From positions 124,001-188,000 of the forward strand of contig DASRJE010000198.1 of assembly GCA_035649635.1 (NCBI GenBank): a DNA stretch of 64,000 nt, in the 5' to 3' direction. Below, in pieces: positions 25,944 to 35,124 of this stretch; the first letter of the stretch is position 1; every line of letters starts with the position of its first letter. The notes below the pieces were generated by a model that saw only the letters and a list, made by a program, of their open reading frames with translations, made no database searches and was not told the origin of the DNA. Both the position numbers and the translations under genes were made by a program. The stretch comes from Gp6-AA40 sp035649635 (lineage in GTDB: Bacteria > Acidobacteriota > Vicinamibacteria > Vicinamibacterales > UBA2999).

Positions 25944-27952
25944 CATCGAAATCCATTCCCGTTCTGACGGCGGTCGCACTGATTGCCGCGGCGATCGGCG
26001 TGTGGGCGCAGGGAGTGACTCCGGCGCGCAACCAGATTGCTCCTGGCGATTGGCCCAATCTGCATCGCGACCTCGCGGCGACGCGATTCTCGCCACTGAC
26101 CCAGATCAACACGAGCAACGTCGGCTCGTTGAAGCAGGCGTGGACATATCGACTTGGTGGTGGGGCGACGTCTGTACCGCTGGTCATTGGCGGGGTGATG
26201 TTTGCATCGAGTGGTCCCCGCGTGGTTGCGCTCGATGCCGAGACGGGGAACGAGATCTGGTTCTTCGCGGTACCTGCCGCACCGGCCGCACCACCGCCAC
26301 CGGTGAGTGACGCACAAGCGCCGGCAGCCGCTGCGCCACCGCCTGGACTGACACCCGCCGCTGGTGGTCGTCGCGGTGGTGGCCCTCCTGTCCCGGCGGC
26401 TTCACAGCGTGGTGTCGGGTACTGGCCTGGTGATGGCGGGACGCTCGCACGCGTGATGTTCCTGAGCGGCACGCGCTTGTTTGCTGTCGATGCCACGACT
26501 GGAAAGCCCTCGGCGGGATTTGGGAATGACGGTGTCGTCGACATCGGCGTTCCCTACAACGGCACGCCCACGCTCTACCGTAACGTCGTCATCATTGGCG
26601 CCAACGTCAACGAGGTACCGCAGGGACCTCCGGGCAACCCGCGAGCGTTCGACGCGAAGACTGGAAAGAAGCTCTGGGAGTTCCAGACTGTTCCCAGGCC
26701 CGGCGCAAAGTTCAACGACACCTGGGGAGGAGATGGCTGGAAGGAGCGCTCGGGTACGAACATGTGGGCGTTTGCAGCGCCCGTCGATATCGAGCGCGGG
26801 ATTGTGTACTTGCCGATTGCCGGCCCCGCCGCCAACTACTACGGCGGCGATCGACCTGGTCGAAACGAGTTTGCGAATTCAGTCGTCGCCGTCGACGCGC
26901 AGACCGGCAAATACCTCTGGCACTTCCAAACAGTCCATCACGACATTTGGGACTCGGACATGCCGACGGCAGGCGGCCTGCTCGAGGTGATGCAGGACGG
27001 TCGTCGCATACCCGCGATTGCCCACGTCGGTAAAACGAGCTACCTGTTTGTTCTCGATCGCGTGAGCGGGAAGCCAATCATTCCGGTCGAAGAGCGTCCT
27101 GTCCCGAAAGGCGATGTCCCGACAGAGTGGTATTCGCCGACGCAGCCGTTTCCCGTTCGGCCCGGTCCACTCAGTCGCGTCAGCTTCAAGAAAGAGGACA
27201 TGGTCACCGCTGCCGACACCACGGCGGACCACGCGGCGGCGTGTCAGGTGATGTGGGATAAGGCTGGTGGTTTCTACAACGCCGGTCCGTTCACGCCCTT
27301 CATGTTTCACAAGAAAGGCGATCCTCCCAAGTCGACCATCCAGTTTCCCGGCGGCACGGGAGGCGTCAACTGGGGCGGGATGTCGGTCGACCCGACGACA
27401 GGCTACATCTTCGTGAATGCACAGAACACGTCGCTCGTGGGGTGGGTCGAGGAAAAGGATCCGAAGATCGACTACAGCTTTGACGCTCGCGGTTCGAAAC
27501 AACTCTACGATCGGGCGAGCGTGAACGGTGTCGGTCCGTTCTTCACGTTCAGCGCTCCACTTAATGGCTACGACGCTGATGGCCGGCCGCGTCCGGGCCC
27601 GCAACTGCCGTGTCAGCGGCCACCATGGTCGAAGCTCATCGCTGTGAACGTGAATACAGGCGGCATCGCCTGGGAGTCGGTGCTTGGCGTGAACGATGGG
27701 CTTCCGGAAGGAAAGCGCCTCGTCGGCAACAGCGGTAGTGCCGGACCGACGGCGACCGCCGGTGGGCTCGTTTTCGTTGGCGCCACCAACGACCGCCGCT
27801 TCCGCGCCTTCGACGCGAAAACGGGCAAAGAGATCTGGACGACGATGCTCGAGGCGAACGCCAACGCGAACCCGATGAGCTATCAGGGTAAAAGCGGGAA
27901 ACAGTACGTGGCAGTTGTCGCCGGCAACACGTTGATGGTGTACTCGCTTTAA
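25940..27952 (+). CDS. PQQ-type beta-propeller dehydrogenase-like protein 2, secreted
   Basis: This 670-residue homologue of the preceding gene is translationally coupled by ATGA. The signal peptide is VLTAVALIAAAIGVWAQG. Core motifs are GGDRPGRNEFANSVVAVDA, FQTVHHDIWDSDMPTAGG, GGVNWGGMSVDP and GGLVFVGATNDRRFRAFD. Residues ~113-160 form a Pro/Ala/Gly-rich insertion within the propeller. A lone Cys (AACQVMWD) is present but no CxxCH. Paired homologues suggest a heteromer or two substrates of one pathway. Confidence 0.88.
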   Translation: MTSKSIPVLTAVALIAAAIGVWAQGVTPARNQIAPGDWPNLHRDLAATRFSPLTQINTSNVGSLKQAWTYRLGGGATSVPLVIGGVMFASSGPRVVALDAETGNEIWFFAVPAAPAAPPPPVSDAQAPAAAAPPPGLTPAAGGRRGGGPPVPAASQRGVGYWPGDGGTLARVMFLSGTRLFAVDATTGKPSAGFGNDGVVDIGVPYNGTPTLYRNVVIIGANVNEVPQGPPGNPRAFDAKTGKKLWEFQTVPRPGAKFNDTWGGDGWKERSGTNMWAFAAPVDIERGIVYLPIAGPAANYYGGDRPGRNEFANSVVAVDAQTGKYLWHFQTVHHDIWDSDMPTAGGLLEVMQDGRRIPAIAHVGKTSYLFVLDRVSGKPIIPVEERPVPKGDVPTEWYSPTQPFPVRPGPLSRVSFKKEDMVTAADTTADHAAACQVMWDKAGGFYNAGPFTPFMFHKKGDPPKSTIQFPGGTGGVNWGGMSVDPTTGYIFVNAQNTSLVGWVEEKDPKIDYSFDARGSKQLYDRASVNGVGPFFTFSAPLNGYDADGRPRPGPQLPCQRPPWSKLIAVNVNTGGIAWESVLGVNDGLPEGKRLVGNSGSAGPTATAGGLVFVGATNDRRFRAFDAKTGKEIWTTMLEANANANPMSYQGKSGKQYVAVVAGNTLMVYSL

Positions 27953-27997
27953 GTGGCGGCCGGTTTTTTCGAGTAGCCGCGGTCTTATAGATCAGAT

Positions 27998-28022
27998 GTA
28001 GTGGCGGGTCTTTAGACCCGCC
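27998..28022 (+). repeat. REP-like GTAG hairpin, copy 6
   Basis: GTAG-T-GGCGGGTC-TTTA-GACCCGCC with a perfect 8-bp stem and four-base loop, between the PQQ operon and the next WGDPD gene. Confidence 0.85.
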
Positions 28023-28033
28023 GTCGATGAGAC

Positions 28034-29074
28034 ATGAAAAAAACGTTGATGGTGGTCATTGTGCTGGCGATGACCTCGGCAGGGCTTCTGTCGGCGCAGA
28101 GCCCAGCGTCGATCGTGAGGCGCGATCCGGGCTACACCGCGCCCAAGACACCGTGGGGCGATCCTGATTTGCAAGGGAAGTGGCCCAGTACCGAGATGGT
28201 GGGCACGCCGATGCAGCGCGACCCAAAGCTCGGCACGCGCAATGTGCTGACCGAGGCCGAATACAAGCAGCTGCAGGAGCGGTTTGCGCGCCAGGCCGCT
28301 CAGGACGAAGCCGATTTCGATCTGAAGCACGCCGGCGCGACGCCTGGCGGAGACGTTGGTGGTCCGGTGTCGCCGCCGCCTCACTGGCTGGAGCGCGGAA
28401 AGCCACAGTATCAGGCGTCGCTGATCGTCGACCCGCCGGACGGTCGCATGCCTCCGCTCACGCCCCAGGCGCAGAAGCGCCAGGCCGCCGCGCGCGAGGC
28501 ACGAGAAGGTCGCGGACCGGCGGACTCGTACACCGATCGCAGCCTGTATGACCGCTGCATCACTCGCGGAATCGCCGGCTCGATCCTTCCGGTCATTTAC
28601 AACAACGGCAACGAAATCGTGCAGGCACCCGGCTATGTGGCGATCCGCAACGAGATGATCCATGAGACGCGCGTCGTGCCCCTCGACGGCCGTCCACATC
28701 CAAGCGCTCACATCAGGATGTGGATGGGCGATTCGCGCGGTCGCTGGGACGGCGAGACGCTGGTCGTGGAGACAAAGAATATTGGCAGCTTCGCGCCCGG
28801 CATTGGCGTCAACGGGGGAGGCACGCGTCACAGCAGCGACATCACGATCACCGAACGGTTCACGCGCGTGAGCGACAACGTCATGCTCTACGAGATGCGA
28901 GTGGACGATCCCAAGACATGGACGAAGCCATGGACGATACAGTACCCGCTGAAGCGCGACGACAGCTACGGGTACTACGAGTACGCCTGCCACGAGGGTA
29001 ATTACTCGCTCTTCAACATCCTGAGTGGAGCGCGGGCTGACGAGAAAGCGGCCGCGGACGCTGCGAACAAGTAG
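28034..29074 (+). CDS. Secreted WGDPD-family protein (paralogue A2-1)
   Basis: The protein has 346 residues; its signal peptide KKTLMVVIVLAMTSAGLLSA is followed by PKTPWGDPDLQGKWPSTEM. This subgroup has W-P-S in place of W-S-S and reads YNNGNEIVQAPG instead of YGNGNRIVQAPG. Other blocks are YDRCITRGIAGSI, MWMGDSRGRWDGETLVVETK, HSSDITITERFTRV and YACHEGNYSL. Two mature cysteines are conserved. The TAG stop is supplied by the GTAG of a REP-like hairpin. It lies 81 bp after the PQQ pair in the same direction, so it may be read through from it. Confidence 0.85.
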   Translation: MKKTLMVVIVLAMTSAGLLSAQSPASIVRRDPGYTAPKTPWGDPDLQGKWPSTEMVGTPMQRDPKLGTRNVLTEAEYKQLQERFARQAAQDEADFDLKHAGATPGGDVGGPVSPPPHWLERGKPQYQASLIVDPPDGRMPPLTPQAQKRQAAAREAREGRGPADSYTDRSLYDRCITRGIAGSILPVIYNNGNEIVQAPGYVAIRNEMIHETRVVPLDGRPHPSAHIRMWMGDSRGRWDGETLVVETKNIGSFAPGIGVNGGGTRHSSDITITERFTRVSDNVMLYEMRVDDPKTWTKPWTIQYPLKRDDSYGYYEYACHEGNYSLFNILSGARADEKAAADAANK

Positions 29075-29100
29075 GGCGGATCCTGTTCTTTGGACCCGCC
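29071..29100 (+). repeat. REP-like GTAG hairpin, copy 7 (carries stop codon)
   Basis: GTAG-GGCGGATCC-loop-GGACCCGCC, an imperfect stem. The TAG is the stop codon of the WGDPD gene before it; the convergent ATPase gene ends 6 bp beyond. Confidence 0.75.
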
Positions 29101-29105
29101 GTACG

Positions 29106-31814
29106 TTACACCAATTCCCCGAACCAGCCGCGTCGCGCCATCCACTTCATCAGTTCCAACACCGGCACAATCGAGAAGGCGAGAGCCGCCGTGAGCGCCC
29201 AGTCGCTCAGCGTAAAGGCGAACGTGCCGAATGCTCGCTGAAAAAACGGGACGTACATGATCACCAGCAGCAGCACCATCTCCCACATGACCGCCAGGTT
29301 GAGCCAGCGATTGGCAAACGGCCGACGGAAGATCGAGTGCCGATCGGACCGGCAGTTGTAGGCATTGAAGAATTGAATCAGCACCAGCGAGACGAAGGTC
29401 ATTGCCATCACTTCAGTGAGAGGGCGGCCCGCTCGCAGGAGCCATGTGAACAGCGTGGCGTTGACGATGGCGGACCACAGACCACCGGCGAGCAGCATCA
29501 CGACAACCGGTCTCGTGAAGATGCCGACGCGCGAGTCCCGGGGTCTTCGCTGCATCAAGTCGTTCTCCGGCGGATCGACGGCCAGCGCCAGCGCGGGGAG
29601 TCCGTCGGTCGCCAGGTTCACGTAGAGGATTTGAACGGCGGTGAGGGGAAGCGGAAGACCCGCGATCACGCCGCCTGCCAGCAGCACGATTTCGCCCACG
29701 TTACAGGAGAGCAGATAGGTCAGGTACTTCTTGATGTTGCCGAAAACGATGCGCCCTTCCTCGACCGCCGCGACAATGGTCGCGAAGTTGTCGTCGAGGA
29801 GCGTCATGCCGGCCGCTTCCTTGCTCACGTCCGTTCCGGCGATGCCCATCGCGATGCCCACGTCGGCTTTCTTGAGCGCCGGTGCATCGTTGATGCCGTC
29901 GCCCGTCATGGCGACGACGTCACCTTTCTTCTGCCAGGCATCGACAACCCGGAGCTTGTCGGCCGGGGACACGCGGGCGTAAACGGCGATGTCGCTCACA
30001 CTGCGCTGGAGCTCGGCATCACTCATCCCCTCGAGGTCACGCCCGGATACCACGCGTTGGCCGTCCAGTACGCCGATCTCTCTTGCCACCGCGCCCGCCG
30101 TTAACGGGTGATCGCCCGTAATCATCACCGCACGGATACCTGCGTTCGAACACACCTCGACGGCAGCCTTCGCTTCTGCGCGCGGAGGATCCATCATGCC
30201 GACGAGGCCAAGCAGCGTCATCTCGCGCTCCGCATCCTCGATCGAGGTGCCCGGCTTTCTGGCGACGGCGAGCACGCGAAGACCTCCGCTGGCCATGCGC
30301 CGTTCGACCGCGAGTATCCGCGCACGACATTCCTCGGTCAGTGGTATCTCGCCATCGACCTTGAACAGGCGGGTACAGCTCGCCAGCACATCGTCGGTCG
30401 CGCCCTTCGAGTACGCAATCGATCCGGCTGCCGTCGAGTGAAGCGTCGTCATTCGACGCCGTTCGGATGTGAAGGGAATTTCGGCAACCCTCGGCTCCGA
30501 TGCGTTGAGATCGGCGGCGACCAACCCAATCTTGGTCGCGGCAACGACGAGGGCGCCCTCCGTGGGATCGCCCTCCACCTGGTGCCGTCCCTCGTGGGAA
30601 ACGAGTCGCGCATCCGACGCCAGCGTCGCTGCGCTCAACATCGCGCGGACGCCGGGTGGCGGTTCGATCTGCTGGCCGGCTTCCATCAGCGCCCCTGCGG
30701 GGTCGTATCCCGATCCCGATACCTCGACGACACGATCGTCGGCGAAGACCTGCCGGACCGTCATTTCGTTCTTGGTCAGCGTGCCGGTCTTGTCGGAGCA
30801 GATGACGGACGTGCTACCCAGCGTTTCGACAATCGGCAGGCGTCGCACGAGGGCGTTGCGCTTGACCATGCGTCGTACGCCGATCGCCAGCGATATCGTC
30901 ACGACTGCCGGTAGCGCCTCGGGCACGACGGCGACCGCCAGCGCAATGCCGAACATGAACATCTGCAGCGCCGGCAGGCCGCGGAAGAGACCGATGACCA
31001 CGACGAGGACGACGACGACGAACGCTGCCTTGGCGAGTGTTGTTCCGAGACGATCGAGGTTCTCCTGCAGCGGGGTACGACCGGCGTCGACCGTCTCAAC
31101 CATCTGCGCAATGCGCCCGAACTCGGTGGTCATCCCGGTCGCGGCGATGACGGCGTGGCCGCGGCCGTACGCGACGAGCGTGCCGGCATAGGCCATGTTT
31201 TTTCGATCGCCCAAGGGCAAGCCCGCGTCGTCCAGGCTGGCGGCCGTTTTCTCAACGGCCGCGGATTCTCCCGTCAGCGCAGATTCGTCAATCGCGAGGT
31301 TGACCGCTTCTGTAATCCTCGCGTCGGCGGGTACTCGGTCGCCAGCGCGCAAGAGCACCACGTCTCCGGGAACCAGGTCTCTGGCCGGAACAACCGTTTC
31401 CTCGCCATCGCGCAGCGTGTGCGCGGAAGGGGCTGCCATCCGGCGCAGGGCCTCCAATGCCCGTCCTGCCCGATACTCCTGGATGAAACCGAGCAACACG
31501 GCAAACAGGACGATTACCGTGATGACGATGGCCTCGAGGGTATGGCCGAGGAATCCGGAGATGACGGTGGCGCTGAGCAGAATCACGATCAACGCGTTCT
31601 GGAACTGAGCGAAGAGCGTCCGCCAGGCGGATTCACGACTCAGCGCCTGCAACTCGTTGGGACCATGGACACCGAGACGGCGCACTGCCTCGTCGCCCTG
31701 CAACCCGGTCAGGGTGGTCTCGAGCCGCTCAATCACCGCGTTGACCGACAGGGTATGCCAGGCAGGCGCGTGCTGAGGACTCCGCTCGATGCTGCCTTGC
31801 GTGGTCACGCCCAT
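29106..31814 (-). CDS. P-type Ca2+-transporting ATPase (P2A/PMR1-like)
   Basis: This is a 902-residue cation pump starting at ATG 31814. It contains an N-terminal cation-ATPase domain, actuator loop LTGES, phosphorylation motif CSDKTGTLTKNE, nucleotide-domain SKGATDDV, hinge TGDHPLTA and MTGDGINDAPALKKADVG. Transmembrane helix 4 has VVPEALP (usual P-E-G-L-P) and helix 6 has NLATDGLPALAL, which together supply the Glu, Asn and Asp of a single Ca2+ site II, as in secretory-pathway/LMCA1-type pumps. It exports Ca2+ (or Mn2+) from the cytosol. A divergent NhaR-like regulator lies 113 bp away. Confidence 0.93.
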   Translation of the reverse strand: MGVTTQGSIERSPQHAPAWHTLSVNAVIERLETTLTGLQGDEAVRRLGVHGPNELQALSRESAWRTLFAQFQNALIVILLSATVISGFLGHTLEAIVITVIVLFAVLLGFIQEYRAGRALEALRRMAAPSAHTLRDGEETVVPARDLVPGDVVLLRAGDRVPADARITEAVNLAIDESALTGESAAVEKTAASLDDAGLPLGDRKNMAYAGTLVAYGRGHAVIAATGMTTEFGRIAQMVETVDAGRTPLQENLDRLGTTLAKAAFVVVVLVVVIGLFRGLPALQMFMFGIALAVAVVPEALPAVVTISLAIGVRRMVKRNALVRRLPIVETLGSTSVICSDKTGTLTKNEMTVRQVFADDRVVEVSGSGYDPAGALMEAGQQIEPPPGVRAMLSAATLASDARLVSHEGRHQVEGDPTEGALVVAATKIGLVAADLNASEPRVAEIPFTSERRRMTTLHSTAAGSIAYSKGATDDVLASCTRLFKVDGEIPLTEECRARILAVERRMASGGLRVLAVARKPGTSIEDAEREMTLLGLVGMMDPPRAEAKAAVEVCSNAGIRAVMITGDHPLTAGAVAREIGVLDGQRVVSGRDLEGMSDAELQRSVSDIAVYARVSPADKLRVVDAWQKKGDVVAMTGDGINDAPALKKADVGIAMGIAGTDVSKEAAGMTLLDDNFATIVAAVEEGRIVFGNIKKYLTYLLSCNVGEIVLLAGGVIAGLPLPLTAVQILYVNLATDGLPALALAVDPPENDLMQRRPRDSRVGIFTRPVVVMLLAGGLWSAIVNATLFTWLLRAGRPLTEVMAMTFVSLVLIQFFNAYNCRSDRHSIFRRPFANRWLNLAVMWEMVLLLVIMYVPFFQRAFGTFAFTLSDWALTAALAFSIVPVLELMKWMARRGWFGELV

Positions 31815-31927
31815 CGTCTCAGCCTGTCGCGGTCCAATACAGCGACGATAGTGAGCATCTCTTCCATTCACAAATAGATAGTTATGAACAACTACTTCGT
31901 TTTTTGTTATGTTGCCTGAACGTCCGC
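31815..31927. promoter_or_regulatory. AT-rich divergent control region (ATPase / nhaR-like)
   Basis: This 113-bp gap is markedly AT-rich around 31868-31915, with GTTATGAACAAC and GTTATGTTG arms flanking a T-run. A LysR regulator read away from the pump gene and an AT-rich spacer with T-N11-A type arms are typical of LysR autoregulation. No exact promoter hexamers are claimed. Confidence 0.45.
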
Positions 31928-32866
31928 ATGAACACGCTGAACTATCATCACCTCTTGTACTTCTGGACCGTGGTCCGCGAGGGCCGCATCTCACGCGCCG
32001 CCGAGAAGCTGCGCGTCTCGCAGCCGACGATCAGCGCGCAACTGAAATTGCTGGAGGAATCACTCGGGGAACGCTTGTTCCAGCGCCAGGGACGGACGCT
32101 CGTCCTGACCGACGTGGGCCGTGTCGTCGACCGCTACGCCTCAGAGATTTTCACCGCTGGCAGCGAGTTGCTCGAGACATTGAAGGGGCGCCCTTCCGGC
32201 CGGGCGCCACGATTGGCCGTGGGCGTGGCCAACGCCGTGCCCAAGCTGGTCGTGTACCGCCTCTTGAGTCCGGCGATCAACAGTCGAGAGCCAGTGCAAA
32301 TCAGTTGTCATGAGGACGATACCGATCAGCTCCTGGCTCAGCTTGCGACGCATACGCTCGACGTCGTCATCAGCGATACGCCTGCGGCACCGCACGTTCG
32401 CGTCAAGGTGTTCAACCACTTGCTGGGTGAATCAGGCACGTCGTTCTTCGCCGGCCGATCGCTGGCGCGGCGGCTGCAGCGACGATTTCCCGCATCGCTT
32501 ACCGGCGCGCGCATGCTGCTGCCGACCATCAACACCTCGCTGCGACGCGGGCTCGAGCAGTGGTTCGAGGCCGAGGGGCTCCGTCCGCTCGTGGCAGGCG
32601 AGTTCGAAGATCCAGCGCTGTTGACAACGTTTGGCGAACGAGTGCGAGTCGTGTTCCCGGCACCCACGGCGATTGAGGCGGAGATCCTGAGAAGCCATCG
32701 AGTCGTGGTCGTCGGCCGCACGCCCGCGGTGCGTGAGCGGTATTACGCCATCTCGGTCGAGCGCCGCCTCAAGCATGCCGCGGTGGCCGCTATCACGAGC
32801 GCCGCGCGCACCGAGGTCTTCGCTGAGCGGCGCACCTCGCGCAAGGCCGCCGCTGTGTCCGACTGA
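31928..32866 (+). CDS. LysR-family regulator, NhaR-like
   Basis: The protein has 312 residues. The N-terminus MNTLNYHHLLYFWTVVREG is nearly the NhaR pattern (N-Y-x-H-L-x-Y-F-W), followed by an HTH (ISRAAEKLRVSQPTISAQLK) and a LysR effector domain with SFFAGRSLARRLQRRFP. ATG 31928 is preferred over an upstream in-frame start because homology begins there. NhaR activates Na+/H+ antiporter genes in response to Na+. Here the divergent partner is a cation ATPase, so a cation-stress role is inferred. Confidence 0.85.
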   Translation: MNTLNYHHLLYFWTVVREGRISRAAEKLRVSQPTISAQLKLLEESLGERLFQRQGRTLVLTDVGRVVDRYASEIFTAGSELLETLKGRPSGRAPRLAVGVANAVPKLVVYRLLSPAINSREPVQISCHEDDTDQLLAQLATHTLDVVISDTPAAPHVRVKVFNHLLGESGTSFFAGRSLARRLQRRFPASLTGARMLLPTINTSLRRGLEQWFEAEGLRPLVAGEFEDPALLTTFGERVRVVFPAPTAIEAEILRSHRVVVVGRTPAVRERYYAISVERRLKHAAVAAITSAARTEVFAERRTSRKAAAVSD

Positions 32867-32950
32867 CGTCGATTGCGTCGCGTCAGCCGTTTTGCCACAA
32901 TCACACCAGCGTGCGCGCAGCGCGCGCCTAATCTTCAGCGGGAGGCCGAC

Positions 32951-34009
32951 ATGCGCAGGCTGATTGTTGGCGCGCTGGTAAGCGCGCTCGGCGTGGTGGC
33001 GGCGTTATCCATCCCGGCCCGCGCACAAGCTCCGTCGAGAGCCGTCTCCGCGGCCGCATCCCAGAAACCATATACAACCCCGAAGACGCCGTGGGGCGAT
33101 CCCGATATCTCTGGAACCTGGTCGAGCGACGACCTTCGCAGCGTACCGGTCCAGCGCCCGAAAGAGTTCGGCAACCGGGCCGAGCTTAGCGACGCGGAGT
33201 ATGCGAAGCGGCTCGCTGATAACGGGGAAGCGAGGGACCGCGAGCTGAATCGAGTCGGTGCATTTCGCAACGACGTCGGTACGCGTACTTTTCGCCAGAC
33301 CTCGCTCGTCGTTGAACCGACCGATGGCAGGCTCCCGGTCACGGCCGAAGCGCAGAAAGAGGTCGACCGGCGACAGCAGCAGCGCAGCAACCCGCCGAGC
33401 TCGTGGGCCGATCGCAGCCTGTATGATCGCTGCATCACCCGTGGCGTGTTCGGGTCAGTGCTTCCCGTGATCTACGGCAACGGCAACTTCATCTTCCAGT
33501 CGCCGGGTGTGGTGTCCATTACGTACGAGATGGTGCACGACACGCGAATCATCCCGCTCGATGGACGTCCGCACATTGGCAACGGCATCCGACAGTACAT
33601 GGGTGACGCCCGCGGTCATTTCGAGGGTGACACGCTCGTTGTCGAGACCACGAACTTCATGGGCAACACGACCGGGGTCGGCGGCAATGGCGGTGGACCA
33701 CCCACGAGCGACGTGCTTCACATAGTCGAGCGCTTCACCCGTGTCGCGCCCGATGTGCTGAATTACGAAGTTTCGATTACGGACCCGAAGACGTTCAGTA
33801 AGCCCGTCAAGCTGCTCCTGCCGTTGACGACCCAGCCGGGATATCAGGTGCTGCCGTATGAGTGCCACGAAGGTAATCACGCGCTGAACAACATCCTGAG
33901 CGCGGCACGTGCGGAAGACCGTGCGGTTGCGGAAGCCGTGAAGAAGGGATTGCCACCGCCGAAGTCGACCTGGCTTGGCGGCGTGAACCCTGCGGCGCCG
34001 GAACAATAA
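32951..34009 (+). CDS. Secreted WGDPD-family protein (paralogue A3)
   Basis: The protein has 352 residues from ATG 32951 with GGAGG five bases upstream. The signal peptide is LIVGALVSALGVVAALSIPA. Blocks are PKTPWGDPDISGTWSSDD, TRTFRQTSLVVEPTDGR, YDRCITRGVFGSV, VYGNGNFIFQSPG-like, DARGHFEGDTLVVETTNF and ECHEGNHAL. It lies between the A1 and A2 subgroups in sequence. Two mature cysteines. It is the first of three consecutive rightward paralogues. The function is unknown. Confidence 0.85.
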   Translation: MRRLIVGALVSALGVVAALSIPARAQAPSRAVSAAASQKPYTTPKTPWGDPDISGTWSSDDLRSVPVQRPKEFGNRAELSDAEYAKRLADNGEARDRELNRVGAFRNDVGTRTFRQTSLVVEPTDGRLPVTAEAQKEVDRRQQQRSNPPSSWADRSLYDRCITRGVFGSVLPVIYGNGNFIFQSPGVVSITYEMVHDTRIIPLDGRPHIGNGIRQYMGDARGHFEGDTLVVETTNFMGNTTGVGGNGGGPPTSDVLHIVERFTRVAPDVLNYEVSITDPKTFSKPVKLLLPLTTQPGYQVLPYECHEGNHALNNILSAARAEDRAVAEAVKKGLPPPKSTWLGGVNPAAPEQ

Positions 34010-34019
34010 TCTTGCGACC

Positions 34020-34049
34020 GTAGGCTGGGTCCTGCGTTTTGGCCCCGGC
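34020..34049 (+). repeat. REP-like GTAG hairpin, copy 8
   Basis: GTAGGCTGGGTCC-TGCGTTTT-GGCCCCGGC, imperfect stem, 10 bp after the previous gene stop and before the ribosome site of the next. Confidence 0.7.
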
Positions 34050-34072
34050 GATCCTGCAGCAGGAGAGAAGTC

Positions 34073-35104
34073 ATGACGAAGCGGATTCATGTCGGCTTGC
34101 TGATTGCCGCGTTCATGCTGGTGTTGCCGACCGCAGTCCTGGCGCAAGCACCTCGCCACAGCACCGAGGCTGCCGGAGGATCGTCGTGGACACATCCGAA
34201 GACGCCGTGGGGCGATCCGGACATCCAGGGCATCTGGCCGAGCGCCAATATCGCCGGGACACCGTTCGAACGTGCCGTCGATCTCGGCGATCGCGCGACG
34301 CTGACGGATGAGGAATTCAAGAAACGACAGCAGGAGTTTGCTTCTGAGGAGGCGCGCGTGCGCGGCTCGCTGGTCGCCGGTTCGAAGGTCGCCTCACCCG
34401 ACGATGGCGAGACCGGTGGCGGACCGGCGCATTGGGGTGAACGTTGGCTTCGCACTCCCAATCGGCGCACCTCGCTCATTGTCAAACCGAGCAACGGGCG
34501 CTTCCCGCCGACGACAGCTGAATACAAGGTTCGCGCGGCGAATTCCTGGCGCGACAGCTTCGGAAGCGGGCCATGGAACAAGCCGGACGATCTGGGGCCC
34601 TACGATCGTTGCATCTCCAGGGGCTTGCTCGGCTCGATGTTCCCCTCGGCGTACAACAACGGGAATGAGATCGTTCAGGCGCCCGGGATCGTGGCCATCC
34701 GCAACGAGATGGTGCACGAGGCACGGATCATCCCGCTCGACGGTCGCGACCGTCCATCGCCGGTGATCCGCAGCTTCATGGGCGAACCGCGCGGTCACTG
34801 GGAAGGAAACACACTGGTGATCGAATCGACTCACTTCAACGGCCGCTTCGGTGCGCGCGGCAATGGCAACAATGTTCCTCTCAGCGCCGAGCTCCACGTC
34901 GTCGAGCGCCTCACGCGGACCGATGCCGAAACGCTCGAGTACGAAGTCACGGTGACCGATCAGAAGACGTGGTCGTCACCATGGACCGTCGCCTATCCCA
35001 TGAAATTGGACAACGACTACCAGATGTTCGAGTACGCCTGCCACGAGGGTAACTACGGGCTGCCGAACATCCTGAGCGCCGCAAGGGCGGCCGAGAAAAA
35101 GTAG
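34073..35104 (+). CDS. Secreted WGDPD-family protein (paralogue A2-2)
   Basis: The protein has 343 residues with signal peptide VGLLIAAFMLVLPTAVLAQ. It is the closest relative in the window of the 28034 gene: both have W-P-S after the WGDPD block, YNNGNEIVQAPG and EYACHEGNYGL. Here DRCISRG replaces DRCITRG. The middle region has GEPRGHWEGNTLVIESTHF. Two mature cysteines are kept. A ribosome site (AGGAGAGAAG) precedes ATG. It is followed 20 bp later by another paralogue. Function is unknown. Confidence 0.85.
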   Translation: MTKRIHVGLLIAAFMLVLPTAVLAQAPRHSTEAAGGSSWTHPKTPWGDPDIQGIWPSANIAGTPFERAVDLGDRATLTDEEFKKRQQEFASEEARVRGSLVAGSKVASPDDGETGGGPAHWGERWLRTPNRRTSLIVKPSNGRFPPTTAEYKVRAANSWRDSFGSGPWNKPDDLGPYDRCISRGLLGSMFPSAYNNGNEIVQAPGIVAIRNEMVHEARIIPLDGRDRPSPVIRSFMGEPRGHWEGNTLVIESTHFNGRFGARGNGNNVPLSAELHVVERLTRTDAETLEYEVTVTDQKTWSSPWTVAYPMKLDNDYQMFEYACHEGNYGLPNILSAARAAEKK

Positions 35105-35124
35105 TCGCAGGCAAGGAGCAGACA

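Noticed and set aside
27230..27260. Haem motif in PQQ protein 2 (Cys in AACQVMWD)
   Set aside because: There is only one Cys and no following C-H, so it is not a CxxCH site.
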